Assembly (NCBI GenBank): GCA_963682055.1
Contig: OY821742.1
Coordinates: forward strand, 23,252,560-23,316,559
Direction of reading: 5' to 3'
From: Primula veris
Lineage: Eukaryota > Streptophyta > Magnoliopsida > Ericales > Primulaceae
Length of the DNA stretch: 64,000 nt
The position numbers were made by a program, and so were the translations under genes. Every line of letters starts with the position of its first letter. Position 1 is the first letter of the stretch. Of the stretch, positions 24,370 to 39,300 are shown one piece after another. The notes under the pieces are model-generated. The model ran no database searches and had not been told where the DNA came from. It saw nothing but the letters and a program-made list of their open reading frames with translations.

Positions 24370-25800
24370 TGTTTTTTTTTAAACTAAAAAAGACTCAGTC
24401 TGTTTCAAAAATTGCGCAGCCTCTTTTTTTTAAAAACTCAAAATGACCCACACTTTTTTTAAAATGACTCAGACTCTTTTTAAAATGCATAAAAACGACT
24501 CAGACTGTTTTAAAATTACTCATACCGTTTTAAAATTACTTAAACTGTTTTAAAAATGACTTAAAACAACTCAGACAGTTTTAAAATGACTTAAAACGAT
24601 CCAAACTGTTTTTAAAATTACTGAGACTGTTTTTAAAATGATTTAAAACGACTCAGATTGTTATTTAAAATGACTTTAAACGACTCAGATTTTTTTTAAA
24701 ATGACTGATACTGTTTTTAAAACAACTCTGGCTATTTTTAAATGACTTAAAACAAATTAGACTGTTTTTTAAAATAACTTTAAACGACTTAGCCTGTTTT
24801 TTAAATTACTCAAATTGTTTTTTAAATAAGTTAAAATGACTTAGATTGTTTTTAAAGTAACTCAGACTGTTTTTTAAAATGAATTAAAACGACTCAGACT
24901 ATTTTTAAAACGACTAAGACTGTTTTTAAAATAATTTAGACTTTTTTTAAACGAGTTAAAGCAACTCGGATTTTTTTTAAAATGACTTAAAATGAATTAA
25001 ACTGTTTTTACAATTACTTAGACTGTTTTTAAAATAAAACAATTAAGAATTTTTTTTAAAATGACTTAAAACGACTTAAACTGTGTTTGAAATTACTCAG
25101 AGTATTTTTAAAATGACTAAAATGACTCAGACTATATTTGAAATTACTTAGACTGTTTTCAAAATGACTTAAAACGACTCTGAATGTTTTTAAAACGACT
25201 TAAAACGACTCAGAATGTTTTTAAATGACTTAAAACAACTCAGACTGTTTTTGAAATTACTCAAACTGTTTTTAAAATGACTTAAAACGACTCAGACTAT
25301 TTTTAAAATGAATTAAAACGACTCAGACTATATTTGAAATTACTTAAAACGACTCTGAATGTTTTTAAAATGACTTAAAACGACTCTGAATGTTTTTAAA
25401 ATGAGTTAAAACGACTCAGACTATTTTTTAAAAGATTTAAACCAACTCAAACTGTATTTTTAAATGACTTAAAACGACTCAGACTGTTTTTGAAATTACT
25501 CAGACTGTTTTTAAAATGACTTAAAACGACTCAAACTGTTTTAAAATGACTTAAAACGACTCATACTGTATTTAAAATGACTTAAAATGACCCAGACTGT
25601 TTTTAAAAGTACTAAAACTATTTTTATAACGACTTAGACTGTTTTTAAAATGACTTAAAATGACTCAGACTTTTTACAATGACTTAAAACAACTCAGATT
25701 GTTTTTAAAATGACTTAAAACATCTCAGAATGTTTTTAAAATTACTCAAAATATTTTTAAAATAATTTAGACAGTTTTTTAAATTACTCAGATTGTTTTT
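24370..25800. repeat. 31-bp minisatellite array
   Basis: Dozens of degenerate copies of a roughly 31-bp unit, built from ACTGTTTTTAAAATGACTTA and AAACGACTCAG, run head to tail for about 1.4 kb. Copies vary by substitution and by small changes in the T and A runs. There is no open frame. The array could be a local satellite or the tandem part of a larger repeat. Confidence 0.9.
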
Positions 25801-27143
25801 AAATTTTTTGCTTTTTTTGATTTTTGTTTATTTAGATTTTTTGGGATTTTTTTTTGTATTTTTGGGGATTTTTTAAATTGTATTCTTGTTGTTTATGTGT
25901 TTTGCTTTTTTTAAGCTTTATTGGATATTTTGTTTTTTCCAGATTTTTTAGTTTTTTTTCCTGAAATTTTCCTACTTTTTCTTATTTTTATATAACTTTT
26001 TGGATTTAATGTATCAAATAATTAGATTTGAACTACAGGGACTGGAATGATAATATTTTAAACTATTGGGCAACGCTAAAATTTCAGGAAATACATCGAC
26101 GGAATCCAATGGATCGCGCACACTGCGAGGCCTGACACGTGTCACACTATGATTGGTTTTCGCTGAAACGGATCAATTCTTAATTAATTTCAGTTTTATG
26201 GAACAATCATTAAATAAGTTATAGATAAGCTATCAATACAAAATTTACCCCTCCCAATTTCCATGAACTTGAACTATGGAAACTTGGAGTTGACCCCATT
26301 AACTATCTTTATTTTGTAAATAAATAATTCCATTGACAATTTTAAACGGACATACGAGATGTAACTTGGTAATATAATAAAAACGGTTTTGTCCAATTTT
26401 GTGAATAGATTTGAAGGAATTGAAAATTCACTAAACTGTTTCTGCTTGGTTCTGAATCGAAGTACAAGGTTAGGGCTTCGAAACGGTATAAAGTTTCTCC
26501 AAAACTGATGAACAGTTTAATTATAAAGATATCACCAAGAGGTTTAATTATAAAGTTTATTTCCCACGTCGATGGGAAAGAATGAATTGTCTTCAAGAAC
26601 AAGAGGATGGGATTTCGAGTTTTCGCAGGCGATAAAGGTGAGAATTTAACAATTCTTGTCTTCGTCTTGTCCGTTCATATGAGGTGCCGCGGTTCTTGAT
26701 GCGTGGTTCCGGGTTGCAGTTTTTGTATGATGTGTACACATCCCCGTGTATGAACATGCCAAGTGGCGTCCTCTAGTTCCTCTATTATTTTTATCGCCTA
26801 AACTAACTACTTTCACCCAACATATGCAACCTTTTATAGAGAGTTCCCTGCAACTTTGAAAAGTTATAATTCACAGCAATTAGTGTGAACACTTGCAACT
26901 CTTACGCACTCGTTAGTTTTCTATATACCATGCTGCTACCATTTAATTCATCACATTTTCCATGAACATATCAAAATACTCTAGTATTTCGTTCATATGT
27001 TGTGTTTGGATTTTAGAGAGAGAAACTCACTATTAAAAGTTCGTGCGGGTGGATTATTGTGTCCGTACTCAAATTATAATATTCGATTTATTTAGAAAGA
27101 TAGCATATGTAAGCCTAGAAGCAAACGAAAGGGGACATATAAG
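25801..27143. other. Intergenic sequence, T-rich at the left
   Basis: A T-rich tail (25800-26000) follows the minisatellite. The open frame at about 26342-26602 (minus) lacks any recognisable domain. I see no supported gene. Confidence 0.5.
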
Positions 27144-27151
27144 GTCGTACG

Positions 27152-27965
27152 TATGGCTGTAAATGAATCGAAACAAACCGAACATGACTCTATTAATATT
27201 CATGTTCATGAACTAAAACATTTGTTTATGTTCAGTTCATGTTTATTTAAATACGAACGAAAATTTGACGAACATGAACCGAACGTTTGACGAGCCGATC
27301 ACGAGTTTGTTCGTGAACATCTAATTTCATTCAAAACATTCAATATTTTTAAAAATATAGTATTATTTTTCTTTTTGTTAAAATATATTTTAATTTTATC
27401 ATTTATTATTATATTGTTTACTATCATTTAAAATATATTGTTTACTATGATAAACTTCTCTACACATAAATAAATCATTAGTTAATTAATTTATTTGACA
27501 TTATAACACATATTTGTCTTTAACTTTTAAGTTTATATATTCTAATAAAGTATAATTTTTTTTTACATACGTGTAATTGATTACTTTCACAAGTCGAGGA
27601 ATTAACAGTAAAATCGATAACTGTATTTATAGTACAATGATATAAATTATATTAACAAGTTTGAAATAACACAAACATATCATTAATATTATTATACAAT
27701 AAATAAGTTTATTAATTTGTAGTGATACTGGTTTTGTTAAATCATTAATAGTTTTAGTTTTTTTATTTTATCAAACTTTATATATAGTTACACCGATCTT
27801 AGACGAACCGAACATAGTCCTGTTCATGTTCAGTTTCTTTAATATACGAAGATTATATTCTTGTTTATTATCATGTTCGTTTATAAATATATAAACAAAC
27901 GAACATGAACCAAATATTAACCGAGACGAACATGAACGATTCCACGAATCTCATTTACGGCCCTA
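27152..27965. mobile_element. hAT-like non-autonomous element (814 bp)
   Basis: The left end TATGGCTGTAAATGAATCG and the right end, reverse-complemented as TAGGGCCGTAAATGAGATTCG, form imperfect terminal inverted repeats. Subterminal GAACATGAAC/GTTCATGTTC motifs are frequent at both ends. The 8-bp flanks GTCGTACG (27144-27151) and ATCGTACC (27966-27973) share TCGTAC and fit an aged hAT target duplication. The AT-rich core has no transposase frame, so this is a deletion derivative moved in trans. Confidence 0.75.
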
Positions 27966-27973
27966 ATCGTACC

Positions 27974-30358
27974 GACAAATTTCCTAGTAATCGACATGTT
28001 TTTGTTTCTAGACCAACTGATCAAACGACTGTTAGGTCTCGTTTAATTTGGAGATTTATCCCATGGGATTAAACATGTACTGCAAATGACCGTTTCATTT
28101 CTAATATTACTAAATAATTATAATTACGTTTGTTATGATGGGATTAACGGTAGATAGTATTTCTTGTCATATGCCACGTTTGGTCATATGTTTATACAGC
28201 GGAGAGGACTAGTTCTTAATAAATTACACAATTGTGTCCTCTTTAACATTTTCTAATTATATATGGTAAGAAAAACTTACCAATGTAATAACAAAACACA
28301 GTTGTATGCTCAAAGGCGAAATTAATCACTATTTCACTTGCAATGATAATCAAATTCAAAGGAACACACCTTTTTTTACAGGTCTAAGCGACTCGGGTAG
28401 TTCAAAAAATGAGTAAATATTGATAACTTTTTAATATAGAAACCATTTAAAGTTCTATATGAAATGTAGGATTAATGACATAAAATTGTTAGTTGACACT
28501 GTTTTACAACACTTGTATCAAATTAATACAATTATAAAATTTATACCATTATCGATTCAGTGTCACGATTCTCAACATAACACAGAAAACTCTCACATAT
28601 ATGTTAAATTATTGTTGTTAGATTAAAAAGAAAATATGTCACAAATATAAAAAAAAAAACATATATTAAATGCCGTGTCCCATGTCTTATTTTTTTTTAA
28701 AATTTGCCATCATTGTGTGTCGTGTCGGGCACCCACACTCATCTTTGTGTATGATAAGTTGTCACATACTCTGACTCAATACACCCCGGCAACAGAAACA
28801 TTTTAAATTTATTCAGTCAAAAGCCAGAACGCCTTTTATAAATGTATTAATCCAATTATCAGAAAAAATTTGAGACGCCCCTATCAAGTGATCAACCTTT
28901 TCAAATTGCCACTTTAAAATAAAGCAGGTACTGAAAGAGGGCACCAATACATGTAAGTGACGTAACCCACTTTTCCATGACGAGCCCAATTTACCATGAT
29001 ACAATTTTTATCTAATTAACATCCAATTAGTGCCCCCTTCAATGCAAGTAGGTTTATATCTTTTGAGTATCTCTATAAGTCGTGCGAGCTATAGAACTAA
29101 TAACATTAGTATAATGTATTCTCTATATACGACTGAAATGAAGTAAAAGCATGAAAACTGAAGGATTGATGTTATGATGCATGGACATAAGTTCTGTGTG
29201 TCCAACACCACATGATAAGTACACGTCGAAAAGATAAATTTTTATAAATTTTAGACACCACTTGGTAAGTACACGACAATTAATATAGATATATAATTAT
29301 ATTTTTCATATATGTGGTAATTTTTCTAACTTAACCAAACAACAATAATTTCTATATATGTGAAAATATAGTTTTTAATGAAGTTAAAAATCGTGATATT
29401 GTAAGGACAAGTTCTGTAACAGTATTATTTTGATCCAAGTATTATCAAATATTTCAATTGCCAAATTTATGCTAAACCTACATTTATATAGAGCAATTTA
29501 GATGGTTCTTGTGTTAAAAAAATTCCAAAATTATACTCATTATTTTTTAGCCAGACGCGTATGAGTCATGTGTCCAAGCGGTTAAACCGTGTTCGAGTCC
29601 CGTGTCCAAATGGTTAACATAAATACCATAACGGATACGCCGATTTGCCATGCCGGACCCTTCATTTGCCGTGTCCGACTCTTCAGATTTCTCTTTTCCT
29701 CGTGTCGTGCATCATGGGATGGATGAAAAGGAGTAACCAAAACACTTGCACGGAAATTGTTTTGGAAAAAAATGATTAATATCAAACTAATGTTATTAGA
29801 TACATTTCAAAACTAGCGTGATAACCGGGTGTCTAAGTTTTGGTAGATCAAGTGTGAGCCAATAAAAACTAATGAGAAGCAATGTGTGCGAGCCACCCTA
29901 AAATTAATTGTATATTGCAAATAGAACAGTTTAATTGGTTACACATGAAAATTTGGTACATGAAAACTGAAGCAATCTCATTATAAATCCTAACCAATTG
30001 ATATATAAAAGAATAGGAAATAAACGCCCAAACAATATAGTTAAGAAAAGGAAGACAAATGTACTATAAATCTCATTAACCAAATTATTAACTTCAACTG
30101 AACCGAAGTTATAAGGAGGATAAGTGTTTAAAAAGCCAACATATCTCTATATTTCTCTGAAAATCCTCAATTGTCATTTTTGGAATATTGAATTCAGTAC
30201 TATCTAGGCGCTTCGAACAAAATTGTTAAGCAACTCAAGTTCATTCATACAACATTTTGATGCTTCCTCTCAAGTAACAATAGGAGCTACTAATTTTAGC
30301 CAATATCATGAATCATTTCAGCAACCCAGTATACTAAAAAAGGGCTTAAACAAAGGGC
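27974..30358. other. Intergenic sequence downstream of the glucosidase gene
   Basis: No gene is supported. Short frames on both strands have no motif. The right end is the 3' flank of the glucosidase II beta gene. Confidence 0.5.
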
Positions 30359-33300
30359 TTAAAGTTCATCATGACCCTGTGGTTGCTGCTTGTTCATCAA
30401 CTCTAATTTACCTTCTAGTTCCTGTCACAGGTATACAACAATGTGTCATACATGCAGAATAACTACAATCAGGAACTCCTTTTAAGCTTTATAATTGAAA
30501 AGAAACAGAGTACCTTAAGCTTTTCTTCGGCGCAAAGAGCTGGCGTAGCTAAGAGCGCTACATATCTGAAACAACCATGGGATCATTAAACATTAGCAAG
30601 AGGAAATAAGATAGAAGCCAGAAAGAGGGATAGAGAAGAGAGAGAGAGGCGGGGGGGGGGGAGAAATAATCGTACTCGCAACGACTTGGTTCATCCACAT
30701 CAGTGACCTCATTGTTCAGACCGCATCTCAACCTGACCTGCATAATTAGAAAGTACGAAATGATCAAAACCAGGCAGCTTAACCAATAACTGCACAAAGA
30801 TTTTGAAAATTGAAATTTGCATGTACACTGAGCAAGGACCAGAAAATTGGTAAAGTGTACCTTTAGACTTCTATCTGGTCCGTTCCAGCATTTATCTCCG
30901 CTCGAAAATACCATGACTCTGTATGATTCTTCAAATTTATCCCAGTTCCTATAAGAGGAAGAGTAGGATCGTAAAATTAGCAAGCTGATACAGACAAACT
31001 AACAATAGGACATAGGTGGGGAGTGTTGCTAAAACTTCCACCCTCTAAAACTCCATTTAACTAAAAGAAAAAATCAGTTGCCAGTTGCCACTCAAGAAAG
31101 AATAATAACTCTAATTGAGTTATAAGCATCAATGTGAGTCTGTATGAAAAGATTATTAGCATCTGATTATCAACAACATTTGTGCATGCAATTTGTACAA
31201 AAATACTGATCCAGGATGATATTCAAAAAATTCAAGGAGTCCTTCAATTTTTTTCTCAATCTGAATGTATAAGAATGGGGAACAGATAAACCACCAGGCT
31301 AGCATAAATGCAGTAATACCTCAGCCTAAGATAAACTTTTAATTGAACTTAAAAACACCCAAATCCATAATATACATCATACCCTAATCGGGTACTGCTG
31401 TAACCTTCTTCCTGGCTAGCTTGTTTGAATGGGCAAACCTTGTAGGTGTACCTGAAAAGTTTTTCCAAAAGCTACTAATAAGTGAGAGACTAACTTGAGT
31501 GGGAATGAAGAGAAAGGGGAAAGGAGTGCAACTTGTTCTGCTTCATTTCAAAGCACTTCTTGTAGAATGAGAAGAATTCTTTCTCTGGACCTGAAATAAA
31601 AAAATTTGGGTTCCATTACAAATATTATATTGAAAGCAACATGAGGCCTTGTTACAATTATAATCTTTCGAAATTCACTTACCAAAATCTTTTTCAAGCT
31701 TTTTTGTCAGACTAGATATTCTTGATTGTATCTTACTCAACTTGGCACTGGACTCGTCATATTCCTTGCGTACACGAGCAGCCTCTAGAGAAGCGACATC
31801 CAACAGATAATTTGTTAATACGCACACAATTAACCCAAATAAAAAATACAAACAATCTATTTCCACCTGATATATTCACACGAGGCTGGAACAGATTCAC
31901 AACTTGTAAAATGCTGCGCACACTTTGTTGTATCTTCTCCAACCAAGATAAGTCACTTGCTGTTGATACGTCTAAATCTGAAGCAAGTTCAAAGCAAGTA
32001 TAAGAATATCAAGTTACACTTCAATAATAGCTCCCAAAGAATCTATGACTTAGAGCTCGTCTGGTTGCAGCTTAAACGCTCAGCATATTAGGTTGTCCAG
32101 CTTTTAAACTGGATAATCTTTGGATGACTAGCTTTAAAGCTAACTTATTATCATTTATAACACCAATAAGCTCTAAGCTCCACCAACCTAGCTTCCTGAA
32201 CACGGAACTACGGTGCTGTTTTTCAATTCAAAACACCATCTTCTAATGTAAAAAAATCACAACTAACTCTCTCCATTTCTCTCATATCTCTCTCTCTCTA
32301 GAACGCAGATGTACAAAGCTTTACGGATCTTCATCATTCATGAATGCATTTTGACTCTCTGTATCTTACTTTCTTTTTTTTAAGTACACATACCGCGACA
32401 TTTGCAGATTCCGGTTCTCTCCTCTTCAGTATCATCTAACGTAAATCAGCTTTGCACGTAGATCCAACATAGGTTTTTGTGTTTTCCTTTTTTTTTTTTC
32501 TTTTTCAGGTAGATGCTCGGTATAGGATTGCCCTCTAGACTAGGGCTAGGTTTCAGTGGATTGGATTTCCTCATCTTTGATTTTATTTTCTTTATTTTAT
32601 GTTGGAATTATAACCTGATGAGTCTACAGGAGCTTTTAAGGCGGAGGGGTGCGGGGCCAAGTTGAGGCGGGATGGTGGGAAGCCGTATGTCAAGTAATAA
32701 ATCTTTGGATACCAGATATGTCATCCTCTGTTACACCTTAAATTTATTCAGAAGAAGCTACACTTTCTACCACTTCAAAATTACAGCTTATTAACAAAAA
32801 AACGCTGCCCTAAATTTACAAAGAATGGGAAAAGTATATACCTGATGAATCTTCGTCATCCTCTGTTACAGGTGGATATGAGGAACTAGAATCATCAGAA
32901 TTCTCCTCTCCCAAAGTATCCACATGATCATCAACATCATCTTCATCTTCTTCGTCATCGTATCTATGGCTATCGTCATCTGTTTCTGAATCATATCCTT
33001 CATTTTGCTCAGAAAGTGCATCTTTAGAGGACACATCAGCATCTACATGGTCCTCGTTCTTATCAAAGTCAGCAGCTTCTGTGGCTTGTTTACTGTCCTC
33101 CCTGATCCACTGAGATGCAACCCGGCGACCCAACTCCTCCTTTGATAGTGAGCTTGTCTCTTCAGATAAATCATTTTTCTAGAAAATTATCTTATTTAGT
33201 TAAATAAAAGCAGCAAGGTCGACATTATCAGGAAACGGATGCCGACGAGCTACAACCAATAATTAGTATCATAATTGTAAAGATAAAAAGTTTTCTTCAA

Positions 33301-36300
33301 GGATTTCCTCATACCCTAGGTTGGAATTATAATAAAAGTGGATTTATGAAAGGAAAGGCTTTAGAAGGAAACAAAATTAACTGAGTTTAAAAAGTTGAAA
33401 GGGAGAATTATTCGAACTTTGACTACAAAAAATGCACAATCGACCCGTAAACACTCAACCCGTATCCCGACCCGATTACTTTTGGAAGTGAAAAAAAAAT
33501 CCCGACCCCGACCCGACAAAAGCCGGGACCCAACTTTTTCGGGATCCCGTAGAGTCGGATAGGTTTATTCCGAATCTCCCGACATATTTTTTTATTTTAC
33601 AACAACATCATTTTTTATTAACAATCTTCATTTGAGAAGTCTAAACATGTTATTAACACGAAACATAATCCTATTTTAAAAATAACATTCATAATAAATG
33701 AAAAAAAAAATTAACATTTAGTAGAAAAAATAGTGTGAAACTACAAATAATGGAGTAGATAAAAAAATTGATACGTATTTTTATTAGATTCTTTTAGTAT
33801 TTAGTTTTATTCACACAAGCAACAATTATCATACTAAATGAGATACATTATCATTATAATTTTTATAATCGGAAAATAATGATCATTTATCTTTTTTTAA
33901 GTAACAATATAACTTTTTAATTTAATTATGTTTTTTATTTTAATAGTTTCATATATTCAAAACTATAAATCTATATTATACTATGTAATTATAACTAATA
34001 TATGAAACAAAAAGGATTGTAGCTCATATGGTAGCGTGCTTATATTGTATGCTAGAGGTATAAGGTTCGATTCTCATCACTTGCATTTGATATAAATTAA
34101 TTTATATTTTAGTATTGAAATAAAAAAAAACATGTTATATAATATAAAATATAAATTAATTAAAAAATCGGGTCGGGTCAGGACACCTGACGAAATCAAA
34201 ATTGTCACCCGATCCCGATCCCGAAGTTTGTCGGGTCGGGAAATTTCAGGTCGGGTGCGGGTCGGGATTTCGGGAATTTTTCCCAGCCCTACAATCTACC
34301 CTCAAAGGCTCTCCATTGCCGTCTCTTCAAAATGTTCCCAGGACAAAGGACAAATTAGTTTCCTAGATATATGTGCATGCCGAAACTCTTTTCCAATACA
34401 ACAAGTCCGGATATTTGGACGGCCAACGAATATGAAAAGCAGCTCAAATACCATACATCCTTTGCAACATGGAAGAAGATGCTCACATAATTTAGTCTCA
34501 GAATTAATTTTACCTAAGGGTTCTTAGCATACAGTTGTGTAACATAATGACAATTACAATTTCCATAATTTGATAATAATGGAAACCAACGAACTTGTTA
34601 AAGAGTTCAAACTAGGTTCGTGTCTTTTGAGGAGGTACCTTGTTTAGATTATCAATATCAGCTTCATGTGAACCCGGAGAAGCTGGCTCTTTTGTCAGAA
34701 CATCCTGTAAAGAGAGAAATAATTTAATATGACAACCCTATAACGAGTCTACTGAAAAAAAAATAAAACTACACGCAACAACTATTCAGTCCTAGTTTAC
34801 CTCTTGTACTTCAATCTCGGGAAGTCCTTTCTTTTCAATATTATCTCCATGTTCAACTGCATCCGGAGAGTCATGGGCTTGTTCGGCAGTATCCTATCAC
34901 AAGCTAAAAAATATGAGAACTACAGAAGGATCAAAATCTTGTTTGCAAGGAGATTAGTTACAAAATTTATACAAACATTATAAACAACGAATCATGTCTA
35001 ACCGAAACAGGTTCCTTTCGAGCAGATAACTTTTTGAGAATCGGAACCCATGTATATTTTCTTTACAAAAACTCACAAGCAATCATGCAACAATCCTGTT
35101 AATTTAAAAGGTTTTCCCACTTCGGTCACATACACAATGAAATGATTGGCACCTAGGTTTTTGTTTTGAGTTTCCATTTGAGTAAATGGTAATAAGTAAT
35201 AACACTTGTATAACATAGGCATCAAGGGATACCACCATGAACAATAAGGAAGCCATAATAACAGTGCTTTTTAATCATAAATTTGAGTCCCAGGAACGCA
35301 TCTCTCCGTCTCAAAGAACATTTATCACTATTTAGTTTTGAGATGCCCAAAATAGAAGAAATTTTCCTAAATTACTAAGTAAAATATAAAATCAAATTAG
35401 TTTATAGACCTTCACTTAAAGTGATTTCAATTGAATAAGCCAAAACTAATGGGAGTAATAAAGTGAAAACATTTTTAATATACTTAAGTCGTATAATAAT
35501 AACACATGCTTGTAAAGGTTGGATGTCTAAAACTTGAAAGTGGTTTTTGGGAAAGGAGTATTATTTAAGATTTCAATACATAACTTAAAACCACGGGTCC
35601 ACGAGGAGAGTAGAACTTTGTCTTGCTGTCAGGGTTTTGTGTTACTACCATAATTATAACATGGACAAGCTGCACTACTCCTCGTGAATGGTCCACGATA
35701 AAATAAAAAAAGTACACAACAAATAACAAAATGTAGCTATTTTCAGTGATCAATAAACAAATGCTGGATTAACCTGGCCTAAAGGAAGGTCCTCCAGTAT
35801 GCCAATTTTTTCATCAGCTGCTTTTTCTAAGGGTTTTTCTTTGCTTTCGGCTTCTTTCACATTACCACTTTTCGCTTTTTCAGCCTCTTCGGCTTCTTTC
35901 TTTTCCTTTTCTTCTTTTTCCTTCTGCATACGCTCTTTCTCTTCTGCTTTCTCTATCAGCTCCGTGTGCTCTACATGGGGAACAATAAATGTCAATTACA
36001 CAAAATTTAATTACTTGGAAGAAGGGAGAATCTTAAACAAAAAGATAAAATAATGAACAGAAGTAAAAGTCAGATAAAATAATGAACAGAAGTAAAAGTC
36101 AGATAAAATAATAGATCGAAAGCAGAGAAAATAATTATTTCAAATGTCACAGTCCCATCCGATTGCACAAGTTGGCTATATACCTAAACCTTGTCATCTT
36201 TTAACAAAATTCAGTTAGCCTGGTCCTGCAGCAAAGGATCACTTCTTAATAGCGCCTTTTAATCACAAAATCTATAAGAATTATTAGCAACAAAACAGGC

Positions 36301-39300
36301 GTACATTACAAACACACTCCGTGAAAAGCTTTCGTTTAATTATCATATATATGGTCTCACCCAGTACAATTTACGAGGCAAGACGCACAATCTGCCCATT
36401 CTTTTGGAACAATGAAACTAAACCTGGGAATGTGACATTTAAACTTCCCTTCGCACCAGCATAAAAAAAAAATGGATGTTCAACAATTTTGTGCGGCGAA
36501 TTATGTCAAAGAGGAAATGGGAAACCATCTTTTCAATAAAAGTTCATTCAATAGTATCCAAGCAAAGGACACATCCATCTCAAAGTATGTATTCTAGAAC
36601 AAACTACAAAAGCGCAAAGCCATCTTTACAGTTTACACTACTACATCTCAGTTTTAACTTTTATGACATTATCCTACAGTGGATAAACTTCTACTAGTAC
36701 TACTCAGTTGCAGATATGAAACCCTCTCACAGCTATGCTATGTCGCAAAAGTTCAAACTTCAAAGAGAAAAATTATGGACCAAAAAATCCAAAGAATGAA
36801 AAATGCATACACAACAGGAATTTGATGCTATACAATTGTTGGATTTTTTTTAACTAACAAACAAGGAAAAAAACCTATGTAGTATAATATTAAGCACTTA
36901 AAAGTAACCCAGGGGTCACATCATACTAGTTTACTAACATCAAAGAAGAAAATTTCTTATGAGTGGTTTAAAGGTGTTGAATCCATGACGTGATTGATGT
37001 GCAATAATCGATGTTGGAAGAGACAATATGAATCAAACAGCTCAATGGAGTTATGGATCTCATACAACAATGATGCATAGATTCAACAGAAACCAGTTTA
37101 TGGTTCCTACAACATAACGTGAGTTACAAAAATTGTATCAACATGGTTTTATTTCAGTATGCATGTCATATTAGGCAACTCATTGATAAAGGCACAGAAG
37201 AGAACTCAGTCAAACATCCAAATATGAAGGAATGGAGAGGTTAGATAAACAAGGGTAGAAGGAAAAGGAAAATACTAGGTAAGAAGGTAAAAAGAAAATG
37301 CCATAAAAAACAAATGTAACCTTAAGGGTGTGTTTCGAACCCGGAAAAGAAAAGCAAAAGAAAATAAAGTTTAGAAATTAAAAGTAACATGAAATCATAT
37401 TCCGCTCATGTGTTTGGAAGGTTGGGAAAACAAGCGAAAATGAAAATCAATATGAGAGGGGGAGAGAGAGAGGGTTAGTCCAACATTTCTCATTTGTTTT
37501 CCTTTTCCTCCCACTTTTGGAAGGGAAGTGTTTTCCCTCATTTTACACAGTTTTCTCACACTTTCTTTTGTTTTCTTTTCCACTAGTTTTCTTATGGAGC
37601 CAAACACAAAAAAATGTTTCCTGGAGAAATCATTTTCATTTTCCCATGAGTTTTCCGGATTCCAAACACCCCCTAAATTTCTTAGAAAATGAATATACCT
37701 TTGAGCTGCTGAACGAGCCCTTTGAGTATTTTCTCCTCACCCTTCAACTTAATCAATTCTGCCTCATCTTTTTCAATACCTACTTTCGCCTGTTCAACTT
37801 CCTTTTTCCGTACAATAACCCCTTCCTTAAAAGTAGCAATCTTTCGCTTCAACTTATCTCTAGCAGCTTTTCCGGCCTCCCAACAAGTGTTTGAACATTT
37901 TGATTTACCATCATACTCGTCACTGCCATCACAGCAGTCTGTTTACAATTCAAAATTCAAATCAGCAAGCTGAAATCTTCTTTTTCCCATAATTGGAGTA
38001 AAATTAAGAACTTTCTTGCTAATGCTACTAAAAAGGTTCTCCAGATGGACAGATTTCAGTAATCCTCTAGTTCATCACATAGCATATCTCATATTAAGAG
38101 GTGCTTAGGCCTGTTTTAACGAGATGTGAACATTTTGAAGACAGTAAACATAACCAGGGTTTGCTGTAAACTTCAAGATGGCAAATTCACAAGGGATACT
38201 GATAGTTGTATTTGATTTAAAGGTAGTCAGTCCATGAATATCAACAAAGTGTAGTGCACTACGATTGTAGCATCAGCATCAGGTATTTGAGATGGCTAGT
38301 TATCTTGATTTAAATTTTAAACAATCATGTCGTATGTGTCTCAAATAACATATTGGGTCTAATGGTGTCATAAGAACTTGATCTTCCTCAATGGAAGATA
38401 GTTTTCGTATTTACCCCAATAACCAAGATCATTTTTTTGGGTAAAATCAATCTGAAATCTCCCTTTATTATAAATCCTTAAATACAGAGTTGAAAACGCA
38501 TATTTAATAAGTTGAAATTCATACCTGGTTTCCCCATTTTTAGGATTTTGACAACATTTCATTTAATTTCCTAGCCTTGACAGAGTTTTTAAATAATGAT
38601 TTCAGGGCGTAATAAACATAGGGGGGAAATGGAGGTACAATTTTTTTCTTACATACGGTAATATAGTGTGAATGAGGGCGCTTATCATTATCTTGTAGCT
38701 TATTCCATATTTAAGTGTGTGCCTAAAACCTTACACAGTAACATAACTATTAAATCCTACACTTAACAAAACTACAGAGAATTATCAGGTTATGGACAGA
38801 TAGCAAATCTGCTGCAAAAAGCGAGGTTCGATTTTCCATATGCTAGTATCTGCAAGGTCAGGGGTAAACTAAGTAATTTGAATGCCATATTTGCAACTGA
38901 GAAGGATTTCTTACCACAAATACCATCATTGACTCGAGAAGAATATATTGTAAGTGGAAAATGGCCTGCATTGAGACAATAGAATTTACCCTTGAGGCAT
39001 GCAGAGGTTCCTGCAAGACAATGTGACAACTTGTCAGACAACAAGATCTTGTAAGACATTATTTGATGTGAGATAAACCAACAAGAAGCATCTTCCAATA
39101 ATAAATAAATAAATAAGGAGTCACATAAAGAAAATATGTATATGACGTCGAAAAAGGAACCGTATTTCTTAGTGAGGCCAAGTGTCACATGGAGCGTGCA
39201 ACCTAAGAAGACATTGTAACGGTATACACGTCCAGCTAGTGGAGGATGGAGAACATCAAACTTTTTCAAAATTAGCATATTACACCTAAAGACCATGCCA

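Noticed and set aside
26342..26602. 86-codon minus-strand frame
   Set aside because: No recognisable domain, and the surroundings are AT-rich repeat sequence.
29565..29620. tRNA-like phrases (GTCCAAGCGGTTAA and GTTCGAGTCCC)
   Set aside because: The A-box-like and B-box-like parts are only about ten bases apart and no cloverleaf can form.
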